A stretch of 64,000 bases of DNA, from the NCBI RefSeq assembly GCF_040655735.1, contig NZ_JBFAKK010000014.1, positions 62,001-126,000 of the forward strand, in the 5' to 3' direction. The position numbers were made by a program, and so were the translations under genes. Of the stretch, positions 1-8,619 are shown piece after piece (the stretch's first letter is position 1; each line of letters opens with the position of its first letter). The notes beneath the pieces were generated by a model, which saw nothing but the letters and a program-made list of their open reading frames with translations, did not search any database and was not told the origin of the DNA. The stretch is from Phytomonospora sp040655735. GTDB taxonomy: Bacteria > Actinomycetota > Actinomycetes > Mycobacteriales > Micromonosporaceae.

Positions 1-2742
1 GCGGCCTGGCAGCTGGCCGACGCCGTCGTGCGCGGCTACGGCGGCGACATGTCCTATGTGGACTTGGAGTTGTCGACGGTGGTCGACCGCACGCGCGCCC
101 TGGCCGGTGAGCTGGCCGAGCACCTGTGCACGCCCGACGAGCTGCGCCGCTTCACCGACGACATCGTCGAGCAGATCGAGGCGACCGTCGGGACCCGCTC
201 CAACGACGACATCCGCAGCGCCCTTGCCGCCCAGCGCGCCCGGATCCAGCTGCTGCCGCTCGTCGAGGCCTACCACGACCGCAAGCGTGAGCTCGGTGCC
301 GCCGACTTCGCCGACGTGATGGAGAACGCCGCCCGGCTGGCCGTCGGCGTCCCGGAGGTCGGTGCGGCCGAACGGGACCGGCACCGCGTCGTGCTCCTCG
401 ACGAGTACCAGGACACCAGCCACGCCCAGGTCGTGCTGCTGCGGTCCCTTTACGGCGGCGGGCATCCGGTCACCGCCGTCGGTGATCCCTGCCAGTCCAT
501 CTACGGCTGGCGCGGGGCCAGTTCGGGGACCCTCAACCGCTTCGACGACAGCTTCCCGCCGCCCGAGGGCGGCGCACGGTCGCGTTTCGAGCTGACGATC
601 TCCTGGCGCAACCGGGCCCGGATCCTCACCGTCGCCAACGCGATCTCGCGGCCCCTTCGCGACGGCGGGCACTCCGTCGCGGCGCTGTCGCCGGGCGCCC
701 CGGGCGCCGGTGACGTGCGCTGCGCGCTGCTGCCGACCGTCCTCGACGAGGCCGAGTACCTGGCCGACGCGGTGGAGGAGCTGTGGGGTCCACAGTGGCC
801 TTCGACGCCGCCGAACGAGCTGCCGAGCACGGCGTTCCTGGTCCGCAAGCGCAGCCAGATCCCGCTGCTGGAAAGGGCTCTGCGCGCGCGTGGTCTTCCC
901 GTCGAGGTCGTCGGCGTCGGCGGTCTGCTCGACGTGCCCGAGGTCCGCGAGGTCTACTGCACCCTGCGCGTCCTGGCCGACCCGGGCGCCGGCGGGCAGT
1001 TGATCCGGCTGCTCACCGGTCCGCGCTGGAGGCTGGGCCCGCGCGACCTGGTCGCCTTGTACCGCAGGGCCTCCGAGCTGGCCGAGGACCGCGGCTACAC
1101 GCGCCAGTCCCGCAACGCCGACCGCGCCGAGGAGACCGCGCTGGCCGAGGCCGTCGAGGATCCCGGCGAGGAGGAGAACTACACCCCGCTGGCCTACGAG
1201 CGCATCACCGCGCTGCGCGAGGAGATCGCCGGCCTGCGATCACGGCTGTCGCAGCCCTTGCCGGAGCTGATCGCCGACATCGAGCGCACCACCGGGCTGG
1301 ACGTCGAGGTCTCCCTGCATCGCGGGGACCGGACCCAGCTCGACGCCTTCGCCGACCTGGCCGCCAAGTACTCCGCGGACTCCCAGATCGCGTCGCTGAC
1401 GGGTTTTCTGGCCTATCTGACGGCCGCCGAGGACACCGAGCGCGGCCTGGAGACCGCGCCGGCGAAGCCGCAGCCCGGGGCGGTGCAGATCCTGACCGTG
1501 CACGCGGCGAAGGGCCTGGAGTGGGACCTGGTCGCCGTGACGGGCCTGGCCAAGGGCGTGTTCCCCGGTGACCGGGCGCGGTCGAGCTGGATGACCTCGG
1601 CCGGCGAGCTGCCCGTGCCGCTGCGCGGCGACGCCGAGGACCTGCCGGTGCTGGAGCTGTCGGGGACCACCGCGGCCAAGGCGATCAAGGCGTTCAAGAG
1701 CGACTGGCGCGCCCACGACCTGGCCGAGGACCGTCGGCTGGCCTACGTGGCCTTCACCAGGGCCCGCCACACGCTTCTGGCGAGCGGGTACTGGTGGAGC
1801 GAGACGGGGACGCGCGTGTGCGGGCCGTCGGACTTCCTGACGGAGCTGCGCGAGGCCGAGGCCACGGTCGACCAGTGGGCCGAGCGTCCCGGCGACGAGC
1901 GCAACCCGATGCTCGACAACCCGGTGAGCGCGACCTGGCCGGTGGCCGCGCCGCTGGGGGAGCGGCAGTCGGCGGTGGCCGAGGCCGCCGAGATGGTGCG
2001 CGCGGCCGCTTCCGCCGCCGAGGGCGCGGCTGTGGACAACTCTGTGGAGGAAGCCGCCGACGAGCCCGAGGACGAGGCCGCCGTGCTGTGGGCGCTGGAG
2101 GCCGACCTGTTGCTGGCCGAGCGCGCGGAGGCCTCCTCGGGCACGACCGAGTTGTCGCTGCCCGGACAGTTGTCGGTGTCGCAGCTGGTGGCGATCCGCC
2201 GCGACCGGGAGGCCTTCGCCGAACGTCTGCGGCGGCCCCTGCCCGGCAAGCCCGAGCCGAGGACCCGGCAGGGGACGGCGTTCCACGCCTGGGTCGAGGA
2301 GTTCTACGGTGTGCGGCCGCTGCTGGACATCGACGAGCTGCCCGGCGCCTCGGATGACCGGGCCGCGCCCGACAAGGACCTCGACTCCCTGCGCCGCAAG
2401 TTCACCAGGAGCCGATGGGCCTCGCGCCTTCCGGTAGCCGTGGAGGTGCCGTTCGTGACGCTGGTCGGCGGAGTGCCCGTGCGGGGACGCATCGACGCGG
2501 TGTTCGCCGGCGACGGCGATGAGTTCGACTACGAGGTCGTCGACTGGAAGACCGGCCACATGCCGCGCGGGCTGGAGGCGCGCAGGGTCGCGGCGGTGCA
2601 GCTGGCTGCGTACCGGCAGGCATGGGCGGGGCTGAAGGGCGTGCCGGTGGAACGGGTCCGGGCGTGCTTCCACTACGTGGGGCAGGGCCGGACGATCGAC
2701 GCCGGGGAGTTCCCGGAGCTGGAGGAGATCCTGCCGCGCTAG
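1..2742 (+). CDS. adnB: AdnB-like UvrD-family helicase fused to a RecB-type nuclease (5' end outside window)
   Basis: The frame is open from base 1, so the start and the Walker A loop lie upstream. Visible are helicase motif II (LLDEYQDTS, near 397-420), motif III/IV (GDPCQSIYGWRG), the C-terminal helicase motifs (TVHAAKGLEWD near 1500 and YVAFTRARH near 1745), and a C-terminal PD-(D/E)XK nuclease with GRIDAVF (about 2484-2504) and VVDWKTG (about 2536-2556) followed by QLAAY. This is the architecture of AdnA/AdnB, the actinobacterial helicase-nuclease heterodimer that resects double-strand breaks in place of RecBCD. The intact DExQD motif and its place on the nudC/uvrD2/whiB7 side of the locus favour AdnB over AdnA; the partner should be immediately upstream. 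AdnA cannot be fully excluded. Confidence 0.8.
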   Translation, partial: AAWQLADAVVRGYGGDMSYVDLELSTVVDRTRALAGELAEHLCTPDELRRFTDDIVEQIEATVGTRSNDDIRSALAAQRARIQLLPLVEAYHDRKRELGAADFADVMENAARLAVGVPEVGAAERDRHRVVLLDEYQDTSHAQVVLLRSLYGGGHPVTAVGDPCQSIYGWRGASSGTLNRFDDSFPPPEGGARSRFELTISWRNRARILTVANAISRPLRDGGHSVAALSPGAPGAGDVRCALLPTVLDEAEYLADAVEELWGPQWPSTPPNELPSTAFLVRKRSQIPLLERALRARGLPVEVVGVGGLLDVPEVREVYCTLRVLADPGAGGQLIRLLTGPRWRLGPRDLVALYRRASELAEDRGYTRQSRNADRAEETALAEAVEDPGEEENYTPLAYERITALREEIAGLRSRLSQPLPELIADIERTTGLDVEVSLHRGDRTQLDAFADLAAKYSADSQIASLTGFLAYLTAAEDTERGLETAPAKPQPGAVQILTVHAAKGLEWDLVAVTGLAKGVFPGDRARSSWMTSAGELPVPLRGDAEDLPVLELSGTTAAKAIKAFKSDWRAHDLAEDRRLAYVAFTRARHTLLASGYWWSETGTRVCGPSDFLTELREAEATVDQWAERPGDERNPMLDNPVSATWPVAAPLGERQSAVAEAAEMVRAAASAAEGAAVDNSVEEAADEPEDEAAVLWALEADLLLAERAEASSGTTELSLPGQLSVSQLVAIRRDREAFAERLRRPLPGKPEPRTRQGTAFHAWVEEFYGVRPLLDIDELPGASDDRAAPDKDLDSLRRKFTRSRWASRLPVAVEVPFVTLVGGVPVRGRIDAVFAGDGDEFDYEVVDWKTGHMPRGLEARRVAAVQLAAYRQAWAGLKGVPVERVRACFHYVGQGRTIDAGEFPELEEILPR

Positions 2743-2868
2743 AGGGCGGGCGAAAGACAGTGAGGCGTCGGCGGCGAGAGCCGCCGACACCTCAGGATCG
2801 GGGGTTCGAGGTCCACAAGGGACTGTTTGCCGGTGCGGTGCGGTGACCAGTGCGGTGGTCGGTGCGGG

Positions 2869-3861
2869 CTAGTCCAGCCCGTCGGTGAGCTTCCCGCCGT
2901 TGTTCATGCTGGCGTTGAGGTTCGGGCGCAGCGGCATCACCGGGCTCGACAGGCCGCTGCTGTTGGCGGCGGCGCGCAGGGTGGTGATGTTGGTGTAGTT
3001 GGTGTTGAGCGTCTTGACGATCTTGTCCTCTTCGGTGCTGATCGTCTCGTACATCTTCGTCATCGCGTCGGCCATGTTGCGGATGACGCCGTTGACGGTG
3101 TCGGCGCCCAGGGGGATGTCGCCGTCCTCGGGCACGAACTTGTCGCCGACGGCGATGCCGCCCTTGACGGCCTCGATGGTGCAGTTGATCGCCAGTCCCG
3201 CCGCGATCGACATGCCGCCGGTCACCGGAGCCAGCGCCACACCCGCCACGGAGATCACCGCGCCGGCCACCGCGAGGCCGAGGCCGGTGTCGTCGCCGCT
3301 CTTGTCGCCGACGGCTTCGAGCGCGGTGATGGTGCGCTGGGCGAGGTTGAGGGCGTCGGTGCGCGTCGCGGCGAAGATCGCCTCGTTGGCCTCCATCTGC
3401 TGGCGCAGGACCATGGCGATCTTCTTCTGGTTGTCCGGAATGGACTCCGGGCCGCTCATCGGGGTGAGGAAGTTGTTGACGAAGTTCGTCGACAGCGCGC
3501 CGTCCCAGCCGCCGTCGCCCATGTATCCCTTGGCGGTGTCGATCCAGCCGAGCCCGCCGCCCTCGAAGGCCTTCTCAGCGGTGCGCATCGACTCGGTCAG
3601 CGCTTCGAGCGCGGAGATGTCGGGCTCGGTGAAGTTCTCGAAGGCGCCGACGATCCAGTCGTAGGCGTGCTCCTGGCTGTCCATCCACTCCGCGAGGTCG
3701 CGCGGGCTGGTGTCGACGCCGTTGAGCGAGCCTTCGCCGTGCTGCGCCTCGTAGGCCTCGACGTAGGAGTCGGTCTCCTCTTTCATCTTCTTCCACGCCA
3801 GTGGCGGGATCTTGCGCGCCTCGGCGAGGATCTCGTCCTTGGACGGGTACTGGTATGCCAT
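2869..3861 (-). CDS. Possible type VII (ESX-like) secretion substrate, large partner
   Basis: A 330-residue protein with no catalytic motif that I recognise. The N-terminal half is predicted mostly helical and includes isolated Trp residues (PLAWKKM, SYDWIV-like spacing). A Gly/Ala/Val-rich stretch around residues 170-205 looks like a hydrophobic hairpin, and the rest is hydrophilic and helical. It starts with ATG 10 bases after the stop of the 3872-4327 gene, so the two form an operon. Long helical proteins paired with a small WXG-type protein are typical of ESX substrates in actinomycetes, but no secretion machinery (EccC, EccD, MycP) is in the window and no exact WXG motif is present. The function is inferred from context only. 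Confidence 0.45.
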   Translation of the reverse strand: MAYQYPSKDEILAEARKIPPLAWKKMKEETDSYVEAYEAQHGEGSLNGVDTSPRDLAEWMDSQEHAYDWIVGAFENFTEPDISALEALTESMRTAEKAFEGGGLGWIDTAKGYMGDGGWDGALSTNFVNNFLTPMSGPESIPDNQKKIAMVLRQQMEANEAIFAATRTDALNLAQRTITALEAVGDKSGDDTGLGLAVAGAVISVAGVALAPVTGGMSIAAGLAINCTIEAVKGGIAVGDKFVPEDGDIPLGADTVNGVIRNMADAMTKMYETISTEEDKIVKTLNTNYTNITTLRAAANSSGLSSPVMPLRPNLNASMNNGGKLTDGLD

Positions 3862-3871
3862 CGCCGGGCCC

Positions 3872-4327
3872 TTACTTCTTGTCCGCGGGAGATTCGTAGT
3901 ACTCGGGCAGTACGGGCGTGCCGGGCTTGTACTCGCCTTCGGGCGGGTTCTGGCTCGGGTCGTTGGGGTCGTGCTTGGAGGGGTTCTCCAGGTAGTTCTT
4001 CTGGAGGTCCTGGGCGGCCGCCTGGTCTTGGTCCTTGTACGCCTCGATGGCGTTGTTGAGGGCGGTCTGCGCGTCGATGATGTTCTGGGCGGTCTGCGCG
4101 ACGATGAGCTGGAACTCGTTGCGCACCGGCGCCCAGGCGCTGTAGACCTTGCTGCCGCCGGGTCCTCCCGAGCGGCTTTCCCCGTGACTGAACGCTCCGA
4201 AGTCGCCGTTGGAGGTGCCGGCGATTCCGCCGTTCACGTCGGTGAAGACCTTGGCGACTCTCGGCAGACACACGTTGGCGGTCTGCCAGAGCTTGAAGAG
4301 GTCACCTCCGGTGACGTCGTCAGCCAT
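3872..4327 (-). CDS. Small WXG100-like protein, operon partner
   Basis: A 151-residue protein beginning MADDVTGGDLFKLWQTA. It has no signal peptide and is predicted helical up to about residue 115, with a Pro/Asn/Glu-rich tail (KHDPNDPSQNPPEGEYKP). The ATG at 4327 is preferred over upstream in-frame ATG/GTG codons because a GAGGGAG ribosome site sits just before it. Length and helical content suit a WXG100/PE-like secretion partner of the following gene, although the W-x-G turn is not clear. It could equally be an unrelated actinobacterial protein; homology to a named family was not recognised. Confidence 0.45.
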   Translation of the reverse strand: MADDVTGGDLFKLWQTANVCLPRVAKVFTDVNGGIAGTSNGDFGAFSHGESRSGGPGGSKVYSAWAPVRNEFQLIVAQTAQNIIDAQTALNNAIEAYKDQDQAAAQDLQKNYLENPSKHDPNDPSQNPPEGEYKPGTPVLPEYYESPADKK

Positions 4328-4560
4328 TCTCGTCTCCCTCGTCATAGGCCGGGCCGAGGGGTGGAAGGACGGGCATGCCACTTCGCCGCCGTTCCAACAC
4401 ATCCGGCGTGGATTGCGCGAGGCTAGCAGGGCCGCGCAAGCCGCCGGGGAGAAAGAAGTCCGCATCCGCGAAAAGGGTCCCGGTTGATGGGGGCCGGTAA
4501 TATCGCCGCCACGCCGGTGAGCGGGTTTTCCGGCGTCGACGACAGAGAGGTGGGCACGCC

Positions 4561-5124
4561 GTGGGCATTCTGGCCGACCGTCTGGACAACATGGTCCTGC
4601 GGGTGACGTCCCCCGACAACATGATCATGGCGAAGGTGGAGAAGCGCTTCACCGTGACCCTGGCCTTTCGGCCCGACACCTATGAGCGGTATCGGCCGAC
4701 GGTGCTGGAGCACCAGCTCGCGCGCTTGGGAACGCTGGTGTGGACGGGTTATCAGCGCGGGTACTACATGGCGCTGAGCGAGGCGACGGGGCAGAAGGTC
4801 ACCGGTCCGCGCCCGACCTGGGATCCCAACCGGCGGCGGTTTCGGGAGGAGCAGGCCGCGACGGTGTTCAAGGCCGAGTCGCCCGGTGGCTGGATCCGTT
4901 GCGAGAACGTCGGGATGCTGAACTGGCAGGTGCGCTTGAAGTCGGGGGCGCTGGAGCGGCTCGACGAGCGGACTTTCCTGTCGGAGGCGACCGAGACGGT
5001 CCGGCGCTTGATCGCGGACTACCGGATGAAGATGATCGTGCTCAAGGACGAGCATTACGGGCTTGATCTGCCGCCCGGCCTGCGGATGAGCAAGGGCGCG
5101 CTGCGTCCGCGTCCGGCTCGCTGA
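4561..5124 (+). CDS. Conserved hypothetical protein, 187 residues
   Basis: A soluble, basic protein (many Arg and Lys) starting at GTG 4561 behind a GAGAGGTGG ribosome site. It has no signal peptide, membrane segment or metal motif. The middle contains KRFTVTLAFRPDTYERY and a Trp/Tyr-rich stretch, which suggests a compact alpha/beta domain. It is divergent from the 3872-4327 operon across a 233-base intergenic region, so co-regulation with that pair is possible. I do not recognise the family. Confidence 0.6.
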   Translation: MGILADRLDNMVLRVTSPDNMIMAKVEKRFTVTLAFRPDTYERYRPTVLEHQLARLGTLVWTGYQRGYYMALSEATGQKVTGPRPTWDPNRRRFREEQAATVFKAESPGGWIRCENVGMLNWQVRLKSGALERLDERTFLSEATETVRRLIADYRMKMIVLKDEHYGLDLPPGLRMSKGALRPRPAR

Positions 5125-5199
5125 GCGGTGCGCCGATAGAATCGCGGGCGTCTCAATACGCGGTTGTCATTACGCGACAGGAAACGGGCGGGTACCGGC

Positions 5200-6021
5200 A
5201 TGATCGCGCGACTCGGAACCATCGGTGGCTTGGCTTCCAAGGCTGCTTCCAGGACCCTGATCGCGGTGGTGGCCGGCGTGGTGTTGCTCGCCGGGGCCGG
5301 GTGTGCCGGCAGGGATGGTGCGGACCCGGGATCCTCGGCCTCGCCGGACGCCGAGGAGTCGTATCCGCTGGCGGCGCCGCCCGACGGTGGCGAGGTGCGC
5401 GTGGTCGACAAGGGTTTCAGTGCCGGCGAGAAGGATGGAAAGCCGGTGGTGTCGTACGGCGTGGTCGTGGAGAACACGAGTGGCTGGGTGGCTTACCTGG
5501 CGGCGGTGTCGGTGCGGATGGTCGATGGGGGCGGGGAGACCATCGAGGACACCGTGTCGGGGACTGTTGGGGATGGCGGGGCCGATGGGGCCGTGGTGAG
5601 GGATGTGCGCGCGATCATGCCGGGGACTCAGGCGGTGCTGGGGAACAGCACTTTCGTTGGGGCGGAAGGCATCGCCGACCTGGAAGTGACTGTTGACGGC
5701 GTCCAGTGGTTCCCGGTCGAGAATGACGAGCATGAGTTCGCGGAGTTGACGGCGTCGGATGTGCGGACGACGTGGGGCGAGGGGCGCGAGACCGCCACGC
5801 TTGATTACACGGTGAACTCGGGGTACTCCGGGGAGCTGGAGAAGGTGTGGGCCGAGGCGGTGTTCAGGAATGGTGAGGGTGTGATCGTCGGGGGGACGCA
5901 TCCGTCGGGGACTGTTGCCGGGGTGCATGGGCCGGGGGCGTCGCCAGGGCAGATCGATGTCGTGGGATGGGTGCCGTCCGATGTGGACGATGCGCGGACG
6001 GTGGTTTACCTGTACCCGTGA
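5200..6021 (+). CDS. Secreted lipoprotein
   Basis: A 273-residue protein with a type II signal peptide: basic N-terminus, hydrophobic LIAVVAGVVLLAG and the lipobox LAGAGC, so the mature protein is lipid-anchored on the outer face of the membrane. The mature part begins with a low-complexity Asp/Ser/Gly linker, then two beta-rich stretches (VSYGVVVENTSGW... and ATLDYTVNSGYSG...) that resemble tandem FxLYD/DUF-type immunoglobulin-like repeats. ATG 5200 is chosen over TTG 5164 because it puts the signal peptide near the start and has GGCGGG upstream. The function is unknown. Confidence 0.7.
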   Translation: MIARLGTIGGLASKAASRTLIAVVAGVVLLAGAGCAGRDGADPGSSASPDAEESYPLAAPPDGGEVRVVDKGFSAGEKDGKPVVSYGVVVENTSGWVAYLAAVSVRMVDGGGETIEDTVSGTVGDGGADGAVVRDVRAIMPGTQAVLGNSTFVGAEGIADLEVTVDGVQWFPVENDEHEFAELTASDVRTTWGEGRETATLDYTVNSGYSGELEKVWAEAVFRNGEGVIVGGTHPSGTVAGVHGPGASPGQIDVVGWVPSDVDDARTVVYLYP

Positions 6022-6040
6022 GGGTCGGGGCTTGGGGAGA

Positions 6041-6226
6041 TCAGGTCGTGGGCAGGGTGGCGAGGAAACCGCGCCAGGTCTCACGGTCGATGGCGAGCAC
6101 CGGGCAGGCAGGGGACGCGGCGAGCTTGGAATCGCGGATGAGGACGGAGTCCTTGTAGGCGGCTTCGATGCAGTTGCCGCCGTTCGTTCCGCTCCTGCTG
6201 GACTTGCGCCAGACGAGTTGACTCAT
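6041..6226 (-). CDS. DUF397 domain protein
   Basis: A 61-residue protein with the DUF397 signature: W-R-K-S-S-x-S near the start, G-N-C-I-E-A, then V-x-I-R-D-S-K and a C-terminal W-x-x-F. DUF397 proteins are small partners of the XRE/DUF5753 regulators encoded beside them and often act with them in development or stress in actinomycetes. Its ATG (6226) shares a base with the TGA of the upstream XRE gene, so the two are translationally coupled. GTG 6229 is an alternative start. Confidence 0.85.
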   Translation of the reverse strand: MSQLVWRKSSRSGTNGGNCIEAAYKDSVLIRDSKLAASPACPVLAIDRETWRGFLATLPTT

Positions 6227-7092
6227 CACATATCCTTCCGTAGGCCTTCGAGCATTTCCTTAGTCTGTGACGGAGTAAGGGCCATCGTGGCCAGCCGCTC
6301 GAACACTGAGTGGTACTCGGCGACCTCGGTTTCCTCCTCCAAGTACAGCCCGCCGCAACGTGTCTCCAGGTAGATGACGCCGGAATCGTCTGCCTCGGCG
6401 AAATCGATGCAGTGAAAGCCACCACCGAACCCCGGGTGTGGTCCGGCTTCGAACGGCAGAATCTGGACCGTCACATGTGGATGGTCTGACATCGCCAGCA
6501 AATGCTCAAGTTGACCGCGCATCGTTCCTGGCTCACGAACCACTCTGTTGATTACGGCCTGGTCGAGGATTGCGTGCAAGCTAAGCGGATTCTGCGTGCG
6601 GTGGAGGGGGTCCTGGCGGCGCATTCGGTGTTCGATGAACTTGGCGATGAGTTCGTCTTCCCCGGGGGAATCGACCTCGAAGAGCGCGGCCATGTAGTCC
6701 GCGGTCTGGAGGAGTCCAGGCACGAGCCCCAATTCGTACGTCCGGATCTGCGAGGCGCCCCATTCCAATCCGATCAAGGTCGTGAACCACTCCGGGATCC
6801 CCTCGGCCCCGTCCCACCAGCCCTTTTCCTTCGCCTTCGCGGCCAGGTCCAGGTACCAGACCTGCCGCTCCGCCGGGACCTTGTACATCTGGAGCATCAC
6901 CAGCAGATCCGAGCGCCTCGGCTGATTCCGGCGCGTCTCCATGTGCCCCACGCGCCCGGGAGTGCAGCCGAGTTCCCGCGCCACGTCGGCCTGGCTGAGG
7001 CCCGCACGGGTTCGCAACTGTCGCAGTTCGTTGGCGAGCAGCCGCGCGGCGACCGTGGGGCTGCCGTTCTGGGCCTGCTTTCGTCGTGGCAT
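6226..7092 (-). CDS. XRE-family regulator with DUF5753 (Scr1-type)
   Basis: A 288-residue protein. Residues about 15-75 form an XRE helix-turn-helix (LRTRAGLSQADVARELGCTP). The rest is the DUF5753 domain (PEWFTTLIGLEWGASQIRTYE, then PGLLQTADYM). These are DNA-binding repressors or activators paired with DUF397 proteins. The gene is followed directly by the DUF397 gene and faces a divergent gene at 7223. An AACTAT inverted repeat in the shared upstream region is a good candidate for its operator. Confidence 0.88.
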   Translation of the reverse strand: MPRRKQAQNGSPTVAARLLANELRQLRTRAGLSQADVARELGCTPGRVGHMETRRNQPRRSDLLVMLQMYKVPAERQVWYLDLAAKAKEKGWWDGAEGIPEWFTTLIGLEWGASQIRTYELGLVPGLLQTADYMAALFEVDSPGEDELIAKFIEHRMRRQDPLHRTQNPLSLHAILDQAVINRVVREPGTMRGQLEHLLAMSDHPHVTVQILPFEAGPHPGFGGGFHCIDFAEADDSGVIYLETRCGGLYLEEETEVAEYHSVFERLATMALTPSQTKEMLEGLRKDM

Positions 7093-7167
7093 CTGTCGGC
7101 TTCCCGTCAGTTCAGGCGTGCGCGGAGGACACGCCGCCCACAGGTTCTTGAGTGCTAGTGCGGCGAA

Positions 7168-7188
7168 AACTATTGTCTACTGATAGTT
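7168..7188. promoter_or_regulatory. AACTAT-N9-ATAGTT inverted repeat, candidate XRE operator
   Basis: Perfect 6-base arms (7168-7173 and 7183-7188) separated by 9 bases, AT-rich against a GC-rich background. It lies between the divergent XRE/DUF5753 gene and the 7223 gene. The position and symmetry fit an autoregulatory operator; this is inference. Confidence 0.4.
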
Positions 7189-7222
7189 CCGGGGAGGCAA
7201 CCGCAGAGTTAAGGAGCCCGCC

Positions 7223-7543
7223 ATGAGCAACAACGAGACACGTTCCACTGAGGACACGTGTGACATCCAATACGAGTTCTTGCTGTGGGAGATCTGCAAG
7301 ACCCCCGAGGACAACACCCTCCACTTCGTCCTCCGCGACTCGAAGCTCCTCGCCCCTCACGAAACCCTCCGCGCCCACACCGCCGCCCTCGTCCCCTGGG
7401 CGCTCACATCCCTCTCCGCGACCTTCCACGACCTCGGCTTCTACTACGCCGCCCTCGCCCCCACCGACCCCGAAGGCGAGCACACCGCCCTCCCCGTCGC
7501 CTCCCACTACCTCACCTGGGGCACCGGCACACTCGCCGCATAA
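7223..7543 (+). CDS. Small hypothetical protein divergent from the XRE gene
   Basis: A 106-residue protein starting at ATG 7223 with AAGGAG ten bases upstream. It has no signal peptide or metal motif; the sequence is acidic and aromatic-rich (QYEFLLWEICKTPEDNTLHF). Downstream and convergent is the sigma factor gene, with only 22 bases between stops. Its head-to-head position with an XRE/DUF397 pair suggests it may be the regulated target, a common arrangement in actinomycetes. I cannot name the family. Confidence 0.55.
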   Translation: MSNNETRSTEDTCDIQYEFLLWEICKTPEDNTLHFVLRDSKLLAPHETLRAHTAALVPWALTSLSATFHDLGFYYAALAPTDPEGEHTALPVASHYLTWGTGTLAA

Positions 7544-7565
7544 CCCAGCCGTCCAACCCCGTCGC

Positions 7566-8471
7566 CTAACCCGGGCCACCCCAGGCCCGCAACTTCTCCG
7601 GGTTGCGGATCACCCAGATGCGCGCCACCCGCTCACCCACCACGTCGAAGGCCAGTACCGTCACGACGACCCCGTCCTGCTCGGCCACCAGACCCGGCCG
7701 CCCGTTGACCACCCTCTCCACGAACACCATGCCCTCCGGAATCCGGTCGGCGATCTCGACCCAGGCGTGCGCGATCTCCTCCGCGCCCACGAACGGCTCC
7801 GTGAACGCGATCGCGAGCCCACCACTGTCGGCGGTCGCCGTCGCCTCCGGATCCAGCAACCCCACCAGCGCCCCGATGTCCTTGGCCTCCCACGCCTTCT
7901 GGAACTCCCGGACCACCGCGGCCTGCCGGGCCGCCGGAGTCGCCGCGCGCACCTCGCCGACCCGTCGCCGCGCCGAGAACGCCAGCTGACGACACGCCGC
8001 CGGCGTGCGCCCCACGACCTCGGCCACCTCGGCGAAGGAGTAGCGGAAGACGTCGTGCAGCACGAACGACACCCGCTCGGCCGGCGTCATCGACTCCAGC
8101 ACCACCAGGAACGCCATGCTCACCGACTCGTCGAGGGTGATCCGGTCGACCGGGTCGCCCACGCCCACCATCGACGACGCGGCCGGTCCCGGCACCGGCT
8201 CGGGAAGCCAGTCGCCGACATAGCGCTCCCGCCTCGCCCGCGCCGACCCCAGCAAGTCGAGGCACACCCTCCCGGCGACCTTCACCAGCCAGGCGCGCGG
8301 CGACTCGATCGCGTCCTGCTGCTCCGGCGTCATCGCATACCAGCGGGCGTAGGTCTCCTGCACGGCGTCCTCGGCCTCGGCGACCGAGCCGAGCAGGCGG
8401 TAGGCGAGGTTGATCAGCCGTCGCCGCTCGCTCATGATCTCGCTCAGCCGCATGTCGTCCCCGCTGCCCAT
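7566..8471 (-). CDS. sigJ: ECF sigma factor of the SigJ type with SnoaL-like C-terminal domain
   Basis: A 301-residue protein. Sigma region 2 is visible (NLAYRLLGSVAEAEDAVQET), then region 4 (FSYAEVAEVVGRTPAACRQL) and a C-terminal SnoaL/NTF2-like domain of about 110 residues ending in VIRNPEKLR. This layout is typical of SigJ/ECF41 sigma factors, in which the C-terminal domain controls activity instead of an anti-sigma factor. The ATG at 8471 has GAGAGGA upstream; the longer open frame to 8900 overlaps the divergent reductase and is not used. ECF41 factors usually control a neighbouring oxidoreductase, and a flavin reductase gene is divergent here. Confidence 0.88.
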   Translation of the reverse strand: MGSGDDMRLSEIMSERRRLINLAYRLLGSVAEAEDAVQETYARWYAMTPEQQDAIESPRAWLVKVAGRVCLDLLGSARARRERYVGDWLPEPVPGPAASSMVGVGDPVDRITLDESVSMAFLVVLESMTPAERVSFVLHDVFRYSFAEVAEVVGRTPAACRQLAFSARRRVGEVRAATPAARQAAVVREFQKAWEAKDIGALVGLLDPEATATADSGGLAIAFTEPFVGAEEIAHAWVEIADRIPEGMVFVERVVNGRPGLVAEQDGVVVTVLAFDVVGERVARIWVIRNPEKLRAWGGPG

Positions 8472-8619
8472 CGCCCGTCCTCTCGTCGGTTCATCCTGAA
8501 GGACGAGACAGCCCCCGCGAATGTCAGGCCGATCACCCTCCCTGACATTCCACGATGCCGCGTCGTCCTTACTCCCGACACCACGGCCACCCGCCGTGGG
8601 CGACGAGGAAGGACCGAAC

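Noticed and set aside
1240..2790. 516-codon open frame on the minus strand inside adnB
   Set aside because: Shadow of the helicase-nuclease frame; Arg/His/Pro/Gly-rich product with no motifs and no ribosome site.
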